Source of the DNA: UBA8346 sp050260935
Lineage (GTDB): Bacteria > Bacillota > UBA4882 > UBA8346
Reading direction: 5' to 3'
Length of the DNA: 64,000 nucleotides
Assembly (NCBI GenBank): GCA_050260935.1
Contig: JBLNCU010000087.1
Coordinates: forward strand, 13,177 to 77,176
The notes under the pieces are model-generated. The model did not search any database, was not told the DNA's origin, and saw nothing but the letters and a program-made list of their open reading frames with translations. How positions within the stretch are numbered: position 1 is the first letter of the stretch; each line of letters opens with the position of its first letter. This document shows, in pieces, positions 1 through 8,770 of the stretch. Made by a program: the position numbers and the translations under genes.

Positions 1-120
1 TTGTTGAATCGTAAAACTGACATTATCCACCGCGTGGACCTGGGTCAAAACCCGGCCGAAGAGCGTGCGATCCACCGGAAAATACTTTTTAATATTGACC
101 ACATTGACTAAGTCCGCCAT
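1..120 (-). CDS. Oligopeptide/dipeptide ABC transporter, second ATPase (N-terminus only)
   Basis: Only the first 40 codons are inside the window; the reading frame runs open off the left edge. The visible start, MADLVNVVNIKKYFPVD followed by VHAVDNVSFTI, is typical of the OppF/DppF type ATPase that pairs with OppD/DppD to power peptide import. Its ATG is at 118-120, three bases after the stop of the upstream ATPase gene, so it is the last visible gene of the operon. No Walker motif lies in the visible part, so the call rests on the N-terminal pattern and on gene order. Confidence 0.85.
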   Translation of the reverse strand, partial: MADLVNVVNIKKYFPVDRTLFGRVLTQVHAVDNVSFTIQQ

Positions 121-123
121 CTC

Positions 124-1104
124 TCAATTCACTCCCCCCGCAGTATGACGCCAGCAGCAAACCCGGCGTCCCCGATCTAGATTCCTTAATGCCGGGCGTT
201 CGCTCCGGCAACGGGGTCCTGCCTCGGGGCAACGGGGATGAAATGAACAGCCCGGCGGTAACTCGCTCAAATCAGGCACACTGCCATCAATCACATACAG
301 CCGGCTGCGATCGCCGTTCAGCTTCGGAATGGAATGAAGCAGGCCGGTGGTATAGGGGTGCAAGGGTTCGCTGAATAAATCCTCCACCCCTGCTTCTTCC
401 ATGATCTGTCCAGCATACATAACTATAACCCGTTGAGCCATCTCGGCCACTACCGCCAAGTCATGAGTGATCAGCATAATGGCCATTCCGAACTCTTCCC
501 GCATTTTACACATTAAGTCGAGAATCTGGGCCTGAATGGTCACATCCAAAGCCGTGGTAGGCTCGTCCGCTATTAATAAATCCGGATGGCAGGAAAGAGC
601 CATGGCGATCATCACCCGCTGGCGCATTCCTCCGGAAAGCTGATGGGGAAAATCATAGACCCTTTTTTCCGGGGAAGGAATTCCAATAGTCCGCAATAAA
701 TGAACCGCGCGGTCCCAGGCCTCCTTTTTAGCCAAGCCCTGGTGCAAAATGATGGCCTCGGCTATTTGGTCCCCAATCCGGTGGACCGGATTTAAGGAAG
801 TCATCGGTTCCTGAAAGATCATGGAGATCTTGTTACCCCTGATCTCCCGGAGTCTTTTCTCCGGCAGTTCCAATAAGTTTTCGCCGTGGAATTCCACCCG
901 CCCGCCGGCAATCTTCCCCGGGGGGTCAGGGATAAGCCTCATGATGGAAAGTGAGGTTACTGATTTACCGCTGCCTGATTCGCCGACAATCGCCACTGTC
1001 TCTTTTTCTTGTAACGAAAAACTGACATCATCGACAGCCCGGATTATATTGCCATCAGTAATAAACTGGGTTTTTAAGTTTTCGATCTTCAGCAGTTCCG
1101 CCAT
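124..1104 (-). CDS. Oligopeptide/dipeptide ABC transporter ATP-binding protein (OppD/DppD type)
   Basis: This 326-residue cytoplasmic ATPase drives uptake of small peptides through the two permeases encoded just upstream. Visible motifs are Walker A GESGSGKS (41-48), Q-loop Q98, ABC signature LSGGMRQ (156-162) and Walker B LLIADEP (176-182). The cysteine-rich C-terminal stretch PPGCSFHPRCP is the hallmark of the peptide-importer subfamily. AGGAG sits nine bases before the ATG. The gene follows the permease gene by 12 bases. Family assignment is firm; the actual substrate (dipeptide, oligopeptide, nickel or a sugar oligomer) cannot be read from the sequence. Confidence 0.93.
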   Translation of the reverse strand: MAELLKIENLKTQFITDGNIIRAVDDVSFSLQEKETVAIVGESGSGKSVTSLSIMRLIPDPPGKIAGGRVEFHGENLLELPEKRLREIRGNKISMIFQEPMTSLNPVHRIGDQIAEAIILHQGLAKKEAWDRAVHLLRTIGIPSPEKRVYDFPHQLSGGMRQRVMIAMALSCHPDLLIADEPTTALDVTIQAQILDLMCKMREEFGMAIMLITHDLAVVAEMAQRVIVMYAGQIMEEAGVEDLFSEPLHPYTTGLLHSIPKLNGDRSRLYVIDGSVPDLSELPPGCSFHPRCPEAGPRCRSERPALRNLDRGRRVCCWRHTAGGVN

Positions 1105-1116
1105 TTTCGATGTCTC

Positions 1117-1998
1117 CTATTGTTTCAATCTGGGGTCAAGGGCATCGCGCAAGCCGTCGCCCAGCAGGTTAAACGCCAACACGGTAATGGTTATGGCAAT
1201 TCCGGGGAAGGTCACAATATGCGGGGCATTGAAAATTGCCGACCGGCCGCTGCCGAGCATCGCTCCCCATTCGGCTTCGGGCGGCTGCACGCCCAGCCCC
1301 AAAAAGCCCAAAAAAGCTGCTTCCAAAATGGCGGCCGAAACTCCCAAGGTTGCCCGGACAATTATCGGAGCCATTACATTGGGCAATACATGGTAACAGA
1401 TGATCTGCATATCATTGTCCCCGATTGACCGGGCCGCTTGAACGTAATCATTTTCCCGGACTGATAATACCGAACCCCTGACGATCCTGGCAAATTCCGG
1501 TATCGCCACAATCCCGATGGCAAAAATCGCCTGATCCAATCCCCGGCCCAAAGCCGCCATAAAGGCAATCGCTAACAATAAAGGTGGAAAGGCCAGCATT
1601 ATATCCATAAAACGCATGATGATGTTGTCGGTTAATCCGCCGTAATATCCGGCCAAAGCCCCCAGCAAAATTCCGACCAGCAAAGAGAGGGCCACCGCCT
1701 CTACCCCAACTTTCAGGGAGACCCTGGCGCCGAAGATAATCCGGCTTAAAATATCCCGGCCAAGCTCATCAGTGCCCAGCCAATGGGACCAGCTGGGACC
1801 CTTTAGACTCTGCGGCAGATTGCTGGCTGTGTAGTCATAAGGCGCCAGCTGCCGGGCGAAAATCGCCACCAGAATGAGAAGGATCAAAATAATTAAACCC
1901 AATACCGCCGCTCTATTACGGCGAAATTGTTTCCAAAACTCCATCCACGGTGATTTTTCCTGCTTACTCTGAAGTTTAATACCGAGTTCAACTGCCAT
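1117..1998 (-). CDS. Peptide ABC transporter permease (OppC/DppC type)
   Basis: This is a 293-residue integral membrane protein with an N-terminal cytoplasmic extension, a first transmembrane helix near residues 30-50 (AAVLGLIILILLILVAIF) and a conserved permease core. The phrase PYDYTASNLPQSLKGPSWSH, followed by GTDELGRDILSRII, is characteristic of OppC/DppC. The EAA-type loop lies near EFARIVRGSVLSVREN. It would form a heterodimeric channel with the OppB-type protein encoded upstream. The start is supported by AAGGGAG before the ATG. A 138-base spacer separates it from the OppB-type gene, unusually long for this operon. Confidence 0.92.
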   Translation of the reverse strand: MAVELGIKLQSKQEKSPWMEFWKQFRRNRAAVLGLIILILLILVAIFARQLAPYDYTASNLPQSLKGPSWSHWLGTDELGRDILSRIIFGARVSLKVGVEAVALSLLVGILLGALAGYYGGLTDNIIMRFMDIMLAFPPLLLAIAFMAALGRGLDQAIFAIGIVAIPEFARIVRGSVLSVRENDYVQAARSIGDNDMQIICYHVLPNVMAPIIVRATLGVSAAILEAAFLGFLGLGVQPPEAEWGAMLGSGRSAIFNAPHIVTFPGIAITITVLAFNLLGDGLRDALDPRLKQ

Positions 1999-2136
1999 TT
2001 TATTTCTCCCTTGCCTTCACAGGTTACTGCCAAAACATTTTTGGCCCAATGCCAAAATTGAATTGCCATTCTTTTAGTGCAAACACTTCTGACTCCTGGC
2101 TTCTGAATTCCCATCTTGAATAAACTGATTTTAGGT

Positions 2137-3141
2137 TTAAGAATAATGAATTCTGGGGTCCAAATAAGCGTAAAGCAGATCCACCAGCAGGTTGACGATC
2201 ACAAAAACCGCCGCCACCAGAATTACCGACCCCTGGACTACTGGAAAATCCGAAGCCAGAATAGCATTTACCGTCAGACTGCCGATTCCCGGCCAGGAGA
2301 AAACAGTTTCGGTTAAAACCGCGCCCCCTAGCAAAAAGCCGAATTGGAGGCCGATAACGGTAACAATTGGAATCAAAGCATTCTTTAAGGCATGATGAAT
2401 TACCACCGTCCGTTGATCCAGGCCTTTGGCATGGGCGGTGCGGATGTAGTCCTGTTTTACAACCTCCAGCATGGTCGATCGGGTCATCCTGGCGATAATC
2501 GCCATTGAATAAGCTGCCAAGGCAATTCCCGGCAAAATGAGATGGCGCAAAGCGCTCCAAAAAGCCTCCCAATTCCCTGTTAAAAGGCTGTCCACTAAGA
2601 ACAAATGGGTAATACTGGCGGGCTCAAGCCCTATGTCAATTCTCCCGGCAACCGGCAGCCAATGCAGGTTGACGGAGAAAACAATAATCAAAATCAGGCC
2701 TAACCAGAAGATCGGCATCGACACTCCAAGTAAAGCGCCGACCATACTTAGGTAATCAAAAAATGAATAACGTTTGACCGCTGAAATTACCCCAACGATA
2801 ATCCCTACCAGTGAGGCAATGGCCAAACTAAACAACGCCAGTTCGATAGTTGCCGGAAATTGAGAAAGCAAGTCCTCCATTACCGGCCGTTTAGTCATCA
2901 ACGACCGTCCTAAGTCTCCATGCAGTAACTGCCAGAGAAAACGGCCGAACTGAATATAAATGGGATCATTCAACCCCATCTCCTGGCGGAGGGCCTCAAT
3001 CTGGGCCCGGGTGGCATGCTCACCCAGCATTAAAGCGGCCGGATCACCGGTAAACAGATGCATGACAATAAAGACAAACAAACTGACTCCAAGTAACACC
3101 GGAATAAGCATCAACAATCTTTTGAGAATATATTTAGCCAT
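2137..3141 (-). CDS. Peptide ABC transporter permease (OppB/DppB type)
   Basis: This 334-residue inner-membrane permease has about six transmembrane helices. The N-terminal helix (YILKRLLMLIPVLLGVSLFV), the motif FTGDPAALMLGEHAT and the C-terminal LLYAYLDPRIHY are standard OppB/DppB signatures. The EAA-like loop is around ARMTRSTMLEVVKQDYIRTA. It is the second gene of the operon, 69 bases after the solute-binding-protein gene. The following spacer (1999-2136) contains short degenerate direct repeats of the type CAGAAG/CAGGAG and small hairpins around 2026-2060, possibly affecting mRNA stability. Confidence 0.93.
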   Translation of the reverse strand: MAKYILKRLLMLIPVLLGVSLFVFIVMHLFTGDPAALMLGEHATRAQIEALRQEMGLNDPIYIQFGRFLWQLLHGDLGRSLMTKRPVMEDLLSQFPATIELALFSLAIASLVGIIVGVISAVKRYSFFDYLSMVGALLGVSMPIFWLGLILIIVFSVNLHWLPVAGRIDIGLEPASITHLFLVDSLLTGNWEAFWSALRHLILPGIALAAYSMAIIARMTRSTMLEVVKQDYIRTAHAKGLDQRTVVIHHALKNALIPIVTVIGLQFGFLLGGAVLTETVFSWPGIGSLTVNAILASDFPVVQGSVILVAAVFVIVNLLVDLLYAYLDPRIHYS

Positions 3142-3210
3142 TAATTACTCCCTGCCTTGGTTCTAAGGGAGGGCTAAAAAACCCTCCCCTAAAAGGCGAA
3201 CATATACTAT

Positions 3211-4749
3211 TTACTTCGTGACAATATTCATCCAGGAGACTCCGGTAGGATGCGGATAGAAGTTCTTTACGCTCGGCTTGCAAGCGGCTAAATCCACCGC
3301 ATGACTGATAAATACCCACGGAGCATCCTCGATTACGATTTTCTGTAAATCCCGGTAAATCCTGACCCGTTCCTTCAGATTGGAAGTTGAAGTCCCTTGT
3401 TTTAACAATTCATCCACTTTAGAGTTAGCGTATTTAGCTGAGTTAAGGCTGGAATCGATCTCTTTCGAGCTTAGCAAGGACAAGAAATTGTCGGCATCGC
3501 CATTGTCGCCGACCCATCCGTAAAAGCCGGCATCGCCCTCTTCACCCTTGAACAGCACATCTTTATATTCCTTCCAGGGATAAACTTTAATGTTAGTTTT
3601 AACTCCAATCTTCAACAATTCAGCTTGAACAGCCTCGGCCAGTTTGACCCCGGTGGCCGGATTGTAAGGACGCGGATTGGAGTAAGTTATAAAGGTAAAA
3701 CTGAGGTTGCTGTAACCGGCTTCGGCTAACAGTTTCTTGGCCTGCTCCGGGTTGTATTCCAATGGTTTCAGGTCGGGAGCGTAACCCGGGATAAAGCTCG
3801 GCAACGGGCCGTTGGCAACTTGGGCATACCCTTGATACAGATATTTGACGATTTCTTCCCTGTTGATGGCCATGGAGATCGCCCGGCGCACCCGGACATC
3901 GCTGAACGGCTTTTTATTACAGAGAAATAACATATAGTTGATATTCATACCGGGGTTTTTAATAACATTCATACCGCTTGATTCCAACTTCTTAACATCA
4001 TTGGGATCAATTCCGTCAATGATATCGGCCTCACCGGTAATAAGCTGACTGGCGCGGACCGAGTTTTCCTTGGTGGTTACATAGACAACCTTGTCCACCC
4101 GGGCTTTTTGACCCCAGTAGTTCGGGTTTTTAACCAGGACAATCTGGCGGTCCTTATCCCACTTTTGGAATATAAAAGCTCCGGTGCCCACGGGATGTTG
4201 ATTAAAATTATCGCCGTATTTTTTGACCGCTGTCGGGCTAACGATCGGAGCGGCCAAGGCCATTGCCAAATTGGAGAGGAATGGAGCATAAGGTTCTTTT
4301 AAAATAAAACGAACCGTGTAGTCATCAACTACCTCAACTTTTTTAACCGGCCCGAAAGTAAAAGACGCATACGGCATGTCGTTATTGGCCAGCGGCGGCA
4401 GCTGCCGGTCAACGCTGAATTTTACAGCCGCGGCGTTGAAGGGAGTGCCGTCATGAAATTTAATCCCCCGGCGAAGTTTGAAAGTCCAAACCAAACCATC
4501 GCTGGACTGGGTCCAGGAAGTGGCGAGGCCCGGTTCGATCGCGGTTCCGCCCTGTTTGTACTTGACTAGAGTATCGTAAATATTTACGATAATCTTGGCG
4601 GACTCACCGTCATCAACATAGGCGGGGTCCAAACCCCGGGGATCGGCTCCCTTGGCGTACACAAGGATCTTCGGAGCCGCCGCATTGGAAAGACCTATGG
4701 CTGCAACTAAAACTAGTAATGAAACAGCTAGAAATAAAAATTTTCGCAA
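3211..4749 (-). CDS. Peptide ABC transporter substrate-binding protein (family 5)
   Basis: This is the extracytoplasmic receptor of the importer, about 512 residues, the usual size for family 5 solute-binding proteins. A signal peptide covers roughly residues 1-24 (hydrophobic FLFLAVSLLVLVAAIGLS, ending near SNAAA) with no lipobox cysteine, which suits a periplasmic protein in a two-membrane cell. Internal landmarks are GLDPAYVDDGESA, SWTQSSDGLVWTFKLR and the GTGAFIF/NPNYWG region. The start is set at the TTG at 4747-4749 because GGAGG lies eight bases upstream; a more upstream TTG at 4758 has no ribosome site. It is the first gene of the operon behind the promoter at 4950-4978. Confidence 0.92.
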   Translation of the reverse strand: MRKFLFLAVSLLVLVAAIGLSNAAAPKILVYAKGADPRGLDPAYVDDGESAKIIVNIYDTLVKYKQGGTAIEPGLATSWTQSSDGLVWTFKLRRGIKFHDGTPFNAAAVKFSVDRQLPPLANNDMPYASFTFGPVKKVEVVDDYTVRFILKEPYAPFLSNLAMALAAPIVSPTAVKKYGDNFNQHPVGTGAFIFQKWDKDRQIVLVKNPNYWGQKARVDKVVYVTTKENSVRASQLITGEADIIDGIDPNDVKKLESSGMNVIKNPGMNINYMLFLCNKKPFSDVRVRRAISMAINREEIVKYLYQGYAQVANGPLPSFIPGYAPDLKPLEYNPEQAKKLLAEAGYSNLSFTFITYSNPRPYNPATGVKLAEAVQAELLKIGVKTNIKVYPWKEYKDVLFKGEEGDAGFYGWVGDNGDADNFLSLLSSKEIDSSLNSAKYANSKVDELLKQGTSTSNLKERVRIYRDLQKIVIEDAPWVFISHAVDLAACKPSVKNFYPHPTGVSWMNIVTK

Positions 4750-4949
4750 ACTTACCAACCTCCTTTATTTTTATATAAAGATAGGACTTTCATCCTAACT
4801 TTCCCAAAAGAGAAAACCGCCCATCCATTAAAAATTCTGGAAACTGTAGCGGTTATCAGCTTCCTTGCAACAAAAGGTAATATACTTTAAATATCACCCA
4901 AATTCCTGCCATTAATCCCTTAATTACAGGAATATGCCGCCCGGGGATA

Positions 4950-4978
4950 AATATACCACTTCAAATTTATACTGTCAA
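4950..4978 (-). promoter_or_regulatory. SigA-type promoter of the peptide importer operon
   Basis: On the minus strand TTGACA (4973-4978) is followed after exactly 17 bases by TATATT (4950-4955), a near-consensus vegetative promoter. The transcript would begin near 4943 and carry a leader of about 190 bases before the substrate-binding-protein start. I see no clear riboswitch or terminator in that leader, only an AT-rich stretch. Confidence 0.75.
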
Positions 4979-5165
4979 TGCAGGTAGATTAGGAACTTCA
5001 TACCTGATTGTCATTCCAGCCGGGTGCTATTATGAGGAAAGAAAGGGTATTATCCAGCGTTTCAAGTGTTTCTACAGAGGTTAGGAACTACAAAACAAGC
5101 GGTATTTTAAATTAGGTATTTCTGTTAGGTTTGATTTTTTCCTGCTAAAGTATAAAAAAAATACA
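4979..5165. other. Intergenic region with no recognised element
   Basis: AT-rich spacer between the peptide importer promoter and the methyltransferase remnant. No ORF with a ribosome site, no strong hairpin and no repeat is visible. It probably holds the debris of the 3-prime end of the decayed methyltransferase gene. Confidence 0.4.
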
Positions 5166-5928
5166 TTAATATATAAAGACCATCCGGCTATAGATGGCCT
5201 TCAGAATGGTGATCCGGATTGCCATACCTGGAAGCTGTTTCGGAGAACGTTCCAACCGGTTAAAGCAGCACAAATCCTTATCTTTAGCCGCCGCCAGAAT
5301 ATATTCATGGTTATCCGAAAACCACCTGGCGTCATTGGCCCGGGTGTACTTCTTCTCCCAGATAATGGTGGTGATAAAATTCTTCTTACCAAAGATCTCA
5401 TGGAGCAATAACCGTAAATATGGTACTTCATGGTCGTCGATACTGATAAAGATGACTCCGTCCTCCCGTAAAAGGGTCCGGGTCAGATATAAACGGGGGT
5501 ACATCAGAGAGAGCCAATTAGAATGAGTCCTGCCGCTATTTTTATATCTGCAAGCCTTTCCAAGGCTAAAGACCCGGAGCCGCCTTTCCGGGCAGGTTTT
5601 TGGCAACCCCCTTTGGAGGCCGCGAAGCTACCCCGGTAAACCCAACCAGTATTGCCAGTGTTATAAGGGGGATCGATGTAAATCAGTTTAATCCGCCTCG
5701 TCAATTCCGGCTGCGGCAGCTTTAAAGCCTCCAGGTTTTCACCCTCGATAAACAGATTCCCGGTCCGGTTGAAGTTTAGCGATTCTTCAGGGCCCGCTCC
5801 AGCTTGAACTCGGTCTCCCGGCGCGCCATTTTGATTGCCGCCGCTTTCCCGGGCCAATTTAAACCATATTTTTCATACTCCGGTGAATTTTCACCCGGTA
5901 AAACTTGATGGCGGGATTTATGATTCAT
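5166..5928 (-). pseudogene. Decayed Mod-type (type III-like) adenine DNA methyltransferase
   Basis: Pieces of one methyltransferase are spread over several reading frames. The frame from the ATG at 5926-5928 gives MNHKSRHQVLPGENSPEYE and then KYGLNWPGKAAAIKMARR, the usual N-terminus of site-specific adenine methyltransferases. It then stops at about 5776. A shifted frame continues PEESLNFNRTGNLFIEGENL and the catalytic DPPYNTGN motif. After a deletion and another shift, WLSLMYPRLYLTRTLL and DGVIFISIDDHE follow, then the gene breaks off near 5166. Target-recognition and SAM-binding parts are missing, so it cannot make a working enzyme. No restriction (Res) gene is next to it. It is a remnant of a lost restriction-modification system. 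Confidence 0.8.
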
Positions 5929-6071
5929 AAGCTCTACACGATCGGCGGTTTGGCTCTAGACAGCTTACCAAGTACCCGGTCTGACATATTTCCAACTCAT
6001 TGGTTATATTTTACCTCTTAACCAATTGTCCGGCAAATCTAGAAGCTTCAACTCCAACTTTTCGGACTACA

Positions 6072-8015
6072 TCACCGCTCATCTTGCTCTTCGGCGGTGA
6101 TAACCCGTGATATCCCCGGCTGATGTCTCTTACGCATTTGCTTTTTAAGCTTGCGGTCTTCCTTACTCAGGAAAATGGTATTTAAGTCATAGTTCTCCGG
6201 ATACAATTGAGCGGCGGGAATTAACAGTTTTACCCGCTTTAGCTGGATATCCATCTTCTTTCCTTTCACTAAAACCCGGATGCGGCCTTTAGCGTCAGGC
6301 GCCGTGCAGACTACTCCTTTTTCTCCTAAATAAGGTATGCTTACCAGATCACCAATTTGGAGCGCTGCAGCTTCCGTTTTAACAACCGGTTCGCCGGCTT
6401 TTGTCATTCGGCTTTCAGCAACCGGAAATTCAGGCGGATTATAAACCGGAAGATTTGATTCCACCGGTAAATCCGTTTCCATAAGTTCCGGTTGCAATAA
6501 ACTTTTAGCCTTTTCCAAGACTTTTGCCGGTAATCCGAGCTTTTCGGCTATCCACAGCGCGTTGCTCTCGCCAGGCCGTCCGATATTTAAGCGGTAAAGA
6601 GGTTGTAAATTAATCCGGTCGAAGGTCATACAACCGTTTTTAAAGCCGGGATTATTCACGGCAAACTGTTTTAGCTCCGGATAATGCGTTGAAGCGACCG
6701 TGATCGCCCCTTGTTCAAATAAAAACCCCAAAATAGCCATAGCCAGCGCCGAGCCCTCAACCGGATCGGTGCCGGTTCCCACTTCATCCAGTAGTATTAA
6801 GGTATGAGTCTTAGATTGGGCGAGTATGTGGATAACATTGGTAATATGGGCTGAAAAAGTACTGAGTGATTGGGTAATGTCCTGACCGTCCCCAATATCA
6901 GCCAGTACTTCTTCAAATACTGCGATTTCCGTACCGGATGCGGCCGGAATATGCAATCCCGCTTGGGCCATTAAAGTTAATAAACCTATGGTTTTCATAG
7001 CCACCGTTTTACCACCAGTATTCGGTCCAGTGATTATCAAGCAACGATAATCCTCACCAATATAAAAATCCAGCGGAATGGGGTCCCTTGTCAATAACGG
7101 ATGGCGTCCGCCAACGATTCGAATCCGGTCTTCGCCGTTAATTGAAGGTTCAATCCCCTTCATTGCCCCGCTTAGCCTGGCTTTGGCAAAGGAAAAGTCA
7201 TATTGGGTCATAATCTCTAGATTCTGCTCAATCGCTAGCATCTGGGCAGCGATTTCCCCGCTTAAATAAGCTAGCACTTGATAAACCTCTTCCGCTTCAA
7301 CAGCCTCTAGGTGCCGCAATTCGTTACCCATCTGATGCACGCTCAGCGGTTCGATAAATACCGTACTCCCGCTGGCCGAACTCCCATGAACAATGCCGGG
7401 CAGTTTCTCTTTATACCCAGCCTTGACCATTAAGACCTGCCGGGAATCCTTCAGTGTGATCACCGGTTCTTGCAACCACACCCGGGCCTCAGCTGAGAGC
7501 AATATTTGTTCCAGTTTGCGCTGAATTTTCTCTTGGAGGCTCCCGATTTCCCGGCGGACTTTTTTTAAGCCTGGGCTGGCCTCACTGGATACGACGCCGT
7601 CGGAGATACAACGGTTAATCTCCTGCTCAATCCCTGGAAAAACAGTGATCCCTAACGCATAGCCGGCAACCTTCGGCGCCAGGTTAATACATCTAGACAT
7701 AAATTCACGGGTTTTTCTGCAACCCCTTAAAAAATCGCCTATCATAACGAGGGAGCCGGGGTCGAGCACCCCGCCGATTTTAATTTTCTCAAGTATTTCG
7801 CTAATGTCGGCCAATCCGTCCATTGGCGGGGAGCCGGCGCTATCCAGTATCATTTTGGCTTCGGTGGTTTCCCGAAGCATGCCCCGAACAACTGAAATAT
7901 CCGTTTTCGGGGTTAATTCCAAGGCCAGACGCCGTCCTAAATTACTTTTAGCATTATCAGCCAGCATGGTTTTAATTTTGGGAAGCTCCAAGATATCTAT
8001 GGTTTTAGTATCCAT
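6072..8015 (-). CDS. mutS2: MutS2-family ATPase lacking the Smr nuclease domain
   Basis: MutS2 proteins are MutS-like ATPases that suppress recombination or act on stalled and collided ribosomes. This one shows Walker A GPNTGGKT (near residue 330), the STFSAH motif (near 385) and Walker B LLDEVGTGTDP (near 410). A KOW-like segment (IGDLVSIPYLGEKGVV, about 553-570) follows. The family is normally about 780 residues with a long coiled coil and a C-terminal Smr domain. Here the coiled coil is almost absent and the protein ends about 45 residues after the KOW segment without Smr. No Smr-like sequence follows in other frames. The start is placed at the second ATG (8013-8015), nine bases after AAAGGA; the first ATG at 8033 has a poor site. 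Confidence 0.9.
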   Translation of the reverse strand: MDTKTIDILELPKIKTMLADNAKSNLGRRLALELTPKTDISVVRGMLRETTEAKMILDSAGSPPMDGLADISEILEKIKIGGVLDPGSLVMIGDFLRGCRKTREFMSRCINLAPKVAGYALGITVFPGIEQEINRCISDGVVSSEASPGLKKVRREIGSLQEKIQRKLEQILLSAEARVWLQEPVITLKDSRQVLMVKAGYKEKLPGIVHGSSASGSTVFIEPLSVHQMGNELRHLEAVEAEEVYQVLAYLSGEIAAQMLAIEQNLEIMTQYDFSFAKARLSGAMKGIEPSINGEDRIRIVGGRHPLLTRDPIPLDFYIGEDYRCLIITGPNTGGKTVAMKTIGLLTLMAQAGLHIPAASGTEIAVFEEVLADIGDGQDITQSLSTFSAHITNVIHILAQSKTHTLILLDEVGTGTDPVEGSALAMAILGFLFEQGAITVASTHYPELKQFAVNNPGFKNGCMTFDRINLQPLYRLNIGRPGESNALWIAEKLGLPAKVLEKAKSLLQPELMETDLPVESNLPVYNPPEFPVAESRMTKAGEPVVKTEAAALQIGDLVSIPYLGEKGVVCTAPDAKGRIRVLVKGKKMDIQLKRVKLLIPAAQLYPENYDLNTIFLSKEDRKLKKQMRKRHQPGISRVITAEEQDER

Positions 8016-8123
8016 TCTTATAATTCCTTTCATTTCGATTATTCCCGGATGTGCTCAAACACTGTTTAGCGGCACAGAGACATCTATTGTTTTTTGCCGC
8101 GCATCTAAAACGGCCGTGGAAAT

Positions 8124-8150
8124 AAAAAAGCCGCGGAAAATCCGTGGCTT
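8124..8150 (-). terminator. Intrinsic terminator in the mutS2 leader (distal copy)
   Basis: In the minus direction the stem AAGCCACGG / CCGCGGCTT with loop ATTTT runs straight into TTTTTT. It is about 110 bases before the mutS2 start and nearly repeats the stem of the hairpin at 8209-8245. Confidence 0.7.
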
Positions 8151-8208
8151 AATGGAAGCACCGGGCTGCTCCAAAAAAGTTAAGAAAGCACCCTTATTGT
8201 GCTCAAAA

Positions 8209-8245
8209 TAAAAAAACGAAAGCCACGGAAACTCTACCCGTGGCT
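8209..8245 (-). terminator. Intrinsic terminator in the mutS2 leader (proximal copy)
   Basis: A perfect 8-bp stem, AGCCACGG with CCGTGGCT and a 9-base loop, is followed in the minus direction by TTCG and TTTTTTT. It ends the short transcription unit that starts near 8360 and contains the 14-codon ORF. Confidence 0.75.
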
Positions 8246-8286
8246 AAAAAAACCTGGTTTATTTCTAAAAAAGTCCGCCGGCAGAG

Positions 8287-8331
8287 TCAATCCCTGAACT
8301 TATAAACCCCCTCATATATGATGGCCGACAT
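8287..8331 (-). CDS. 14-codon leader ORF upstream of mutS2
   Basis: ATG at 8329-8331 begins MSAIIYEGVYKFRD followed by TGA. It is preceded by AAGGGGTGGAG, a good ribosome site, lies about 30 bases downstream of a plausible promoter start and about 40 bases before the first terminator. It may be a regulatory leader peptide or part of a small RNA. The peptide resembles nothing I know, and so short an ORF could arise by chance. Confidence 0.35.
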   Translation of the reverse strand: MSAIIYEGVYKFRD

Positions 8332-8367
8332 TAACTCCACCCCTTGTAATTAGTTCAAATCATTCTT

Positions 8368-8396
8368 ATTTAATCATAAAATTGGAAACTTGTCAA
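8368..8396 (-). promoter_or_regulatory. Probable promoter of the mutS2 leader
   Basis: TTGACA (minus strand, 8391-8396) is followed after 17 bases by TTAAAT (8368-8373). The -35 box is perfect and the -10 box weak. Transcription from here would produce a leader of about 340 bases crossing two terminators before reaching mutS2. Confidence 0.5.
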
Positions 8397-8535
8397 CCAA
8401 AATTCAGGATTGACGGCGAATTTAATTCCCGTTTCAACCTGTAATTAAATTATACCCAAATTTCAAAATTATTTCTTTTTCCGCTCCGTATTAACCAAAC
8501 CGCTTTTGCCTATATTGTTCTTGGGGTGATTGTTA

Positions 8536-8703
8536 ATGATCAAACTTAATACCAAAGCTTCATGGGAGCAGGAGGGCCTAAAACTGACCGCCCGCGACCT
8601 GAATGAATTTGCCGATCCCTTGGATAACCTGCTCCTGGATGTCATGGTTGATTACTACTATGACAAAAAAAAGAAAAAGCGCTTTATCCTTAATGAAGAA
8701 TAG
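8536..8703 (+). CDS. Small hypothetical protein, 55 residues
   Basis: A plus-strand ORF starts at ATG 8536 after GGGGTGAT and ends with TAG at 8701-8703. The protein begins MIKLNTKASWEQEGLKLTA and carries an unusual run YYYDKKKKKR near its end. There is no membrane segment or signal peptide. Codon use looks like that of neighbouring genes, and the ribosome site resembles the one before the outer-membrane barrel gene at 29101. It stands alone between the mutS2 leader and the ogt gene. I do not recognise it and assign no function. Confidence 0.55.
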   Translation: MIKLNTKASWEQEGLKLTARDLNEFADPLDNLLLDVMVDYYYDKKKKKRFILNEE

Positions 8704-8770
8704 GGCGTTAAAGTTGGATTGTCGCTTTCTCAATTTTAAAGCCCCTTGGTTGATACTTGGAGGCGCTAAA

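Noticed and set aside
821..1428. Plus-strand ORFs across the peptide importer genes
   Set aside because: They lie opposite conserved ABC genes, have no ribosome sites and read as antisense shadows.
8034..8360. T-box or known riboswitch upstream of mutS2
   Set aside because: No AGGGTGG-type T-box sequence or recognised aptamer core is present, only terminators and a short ORF.
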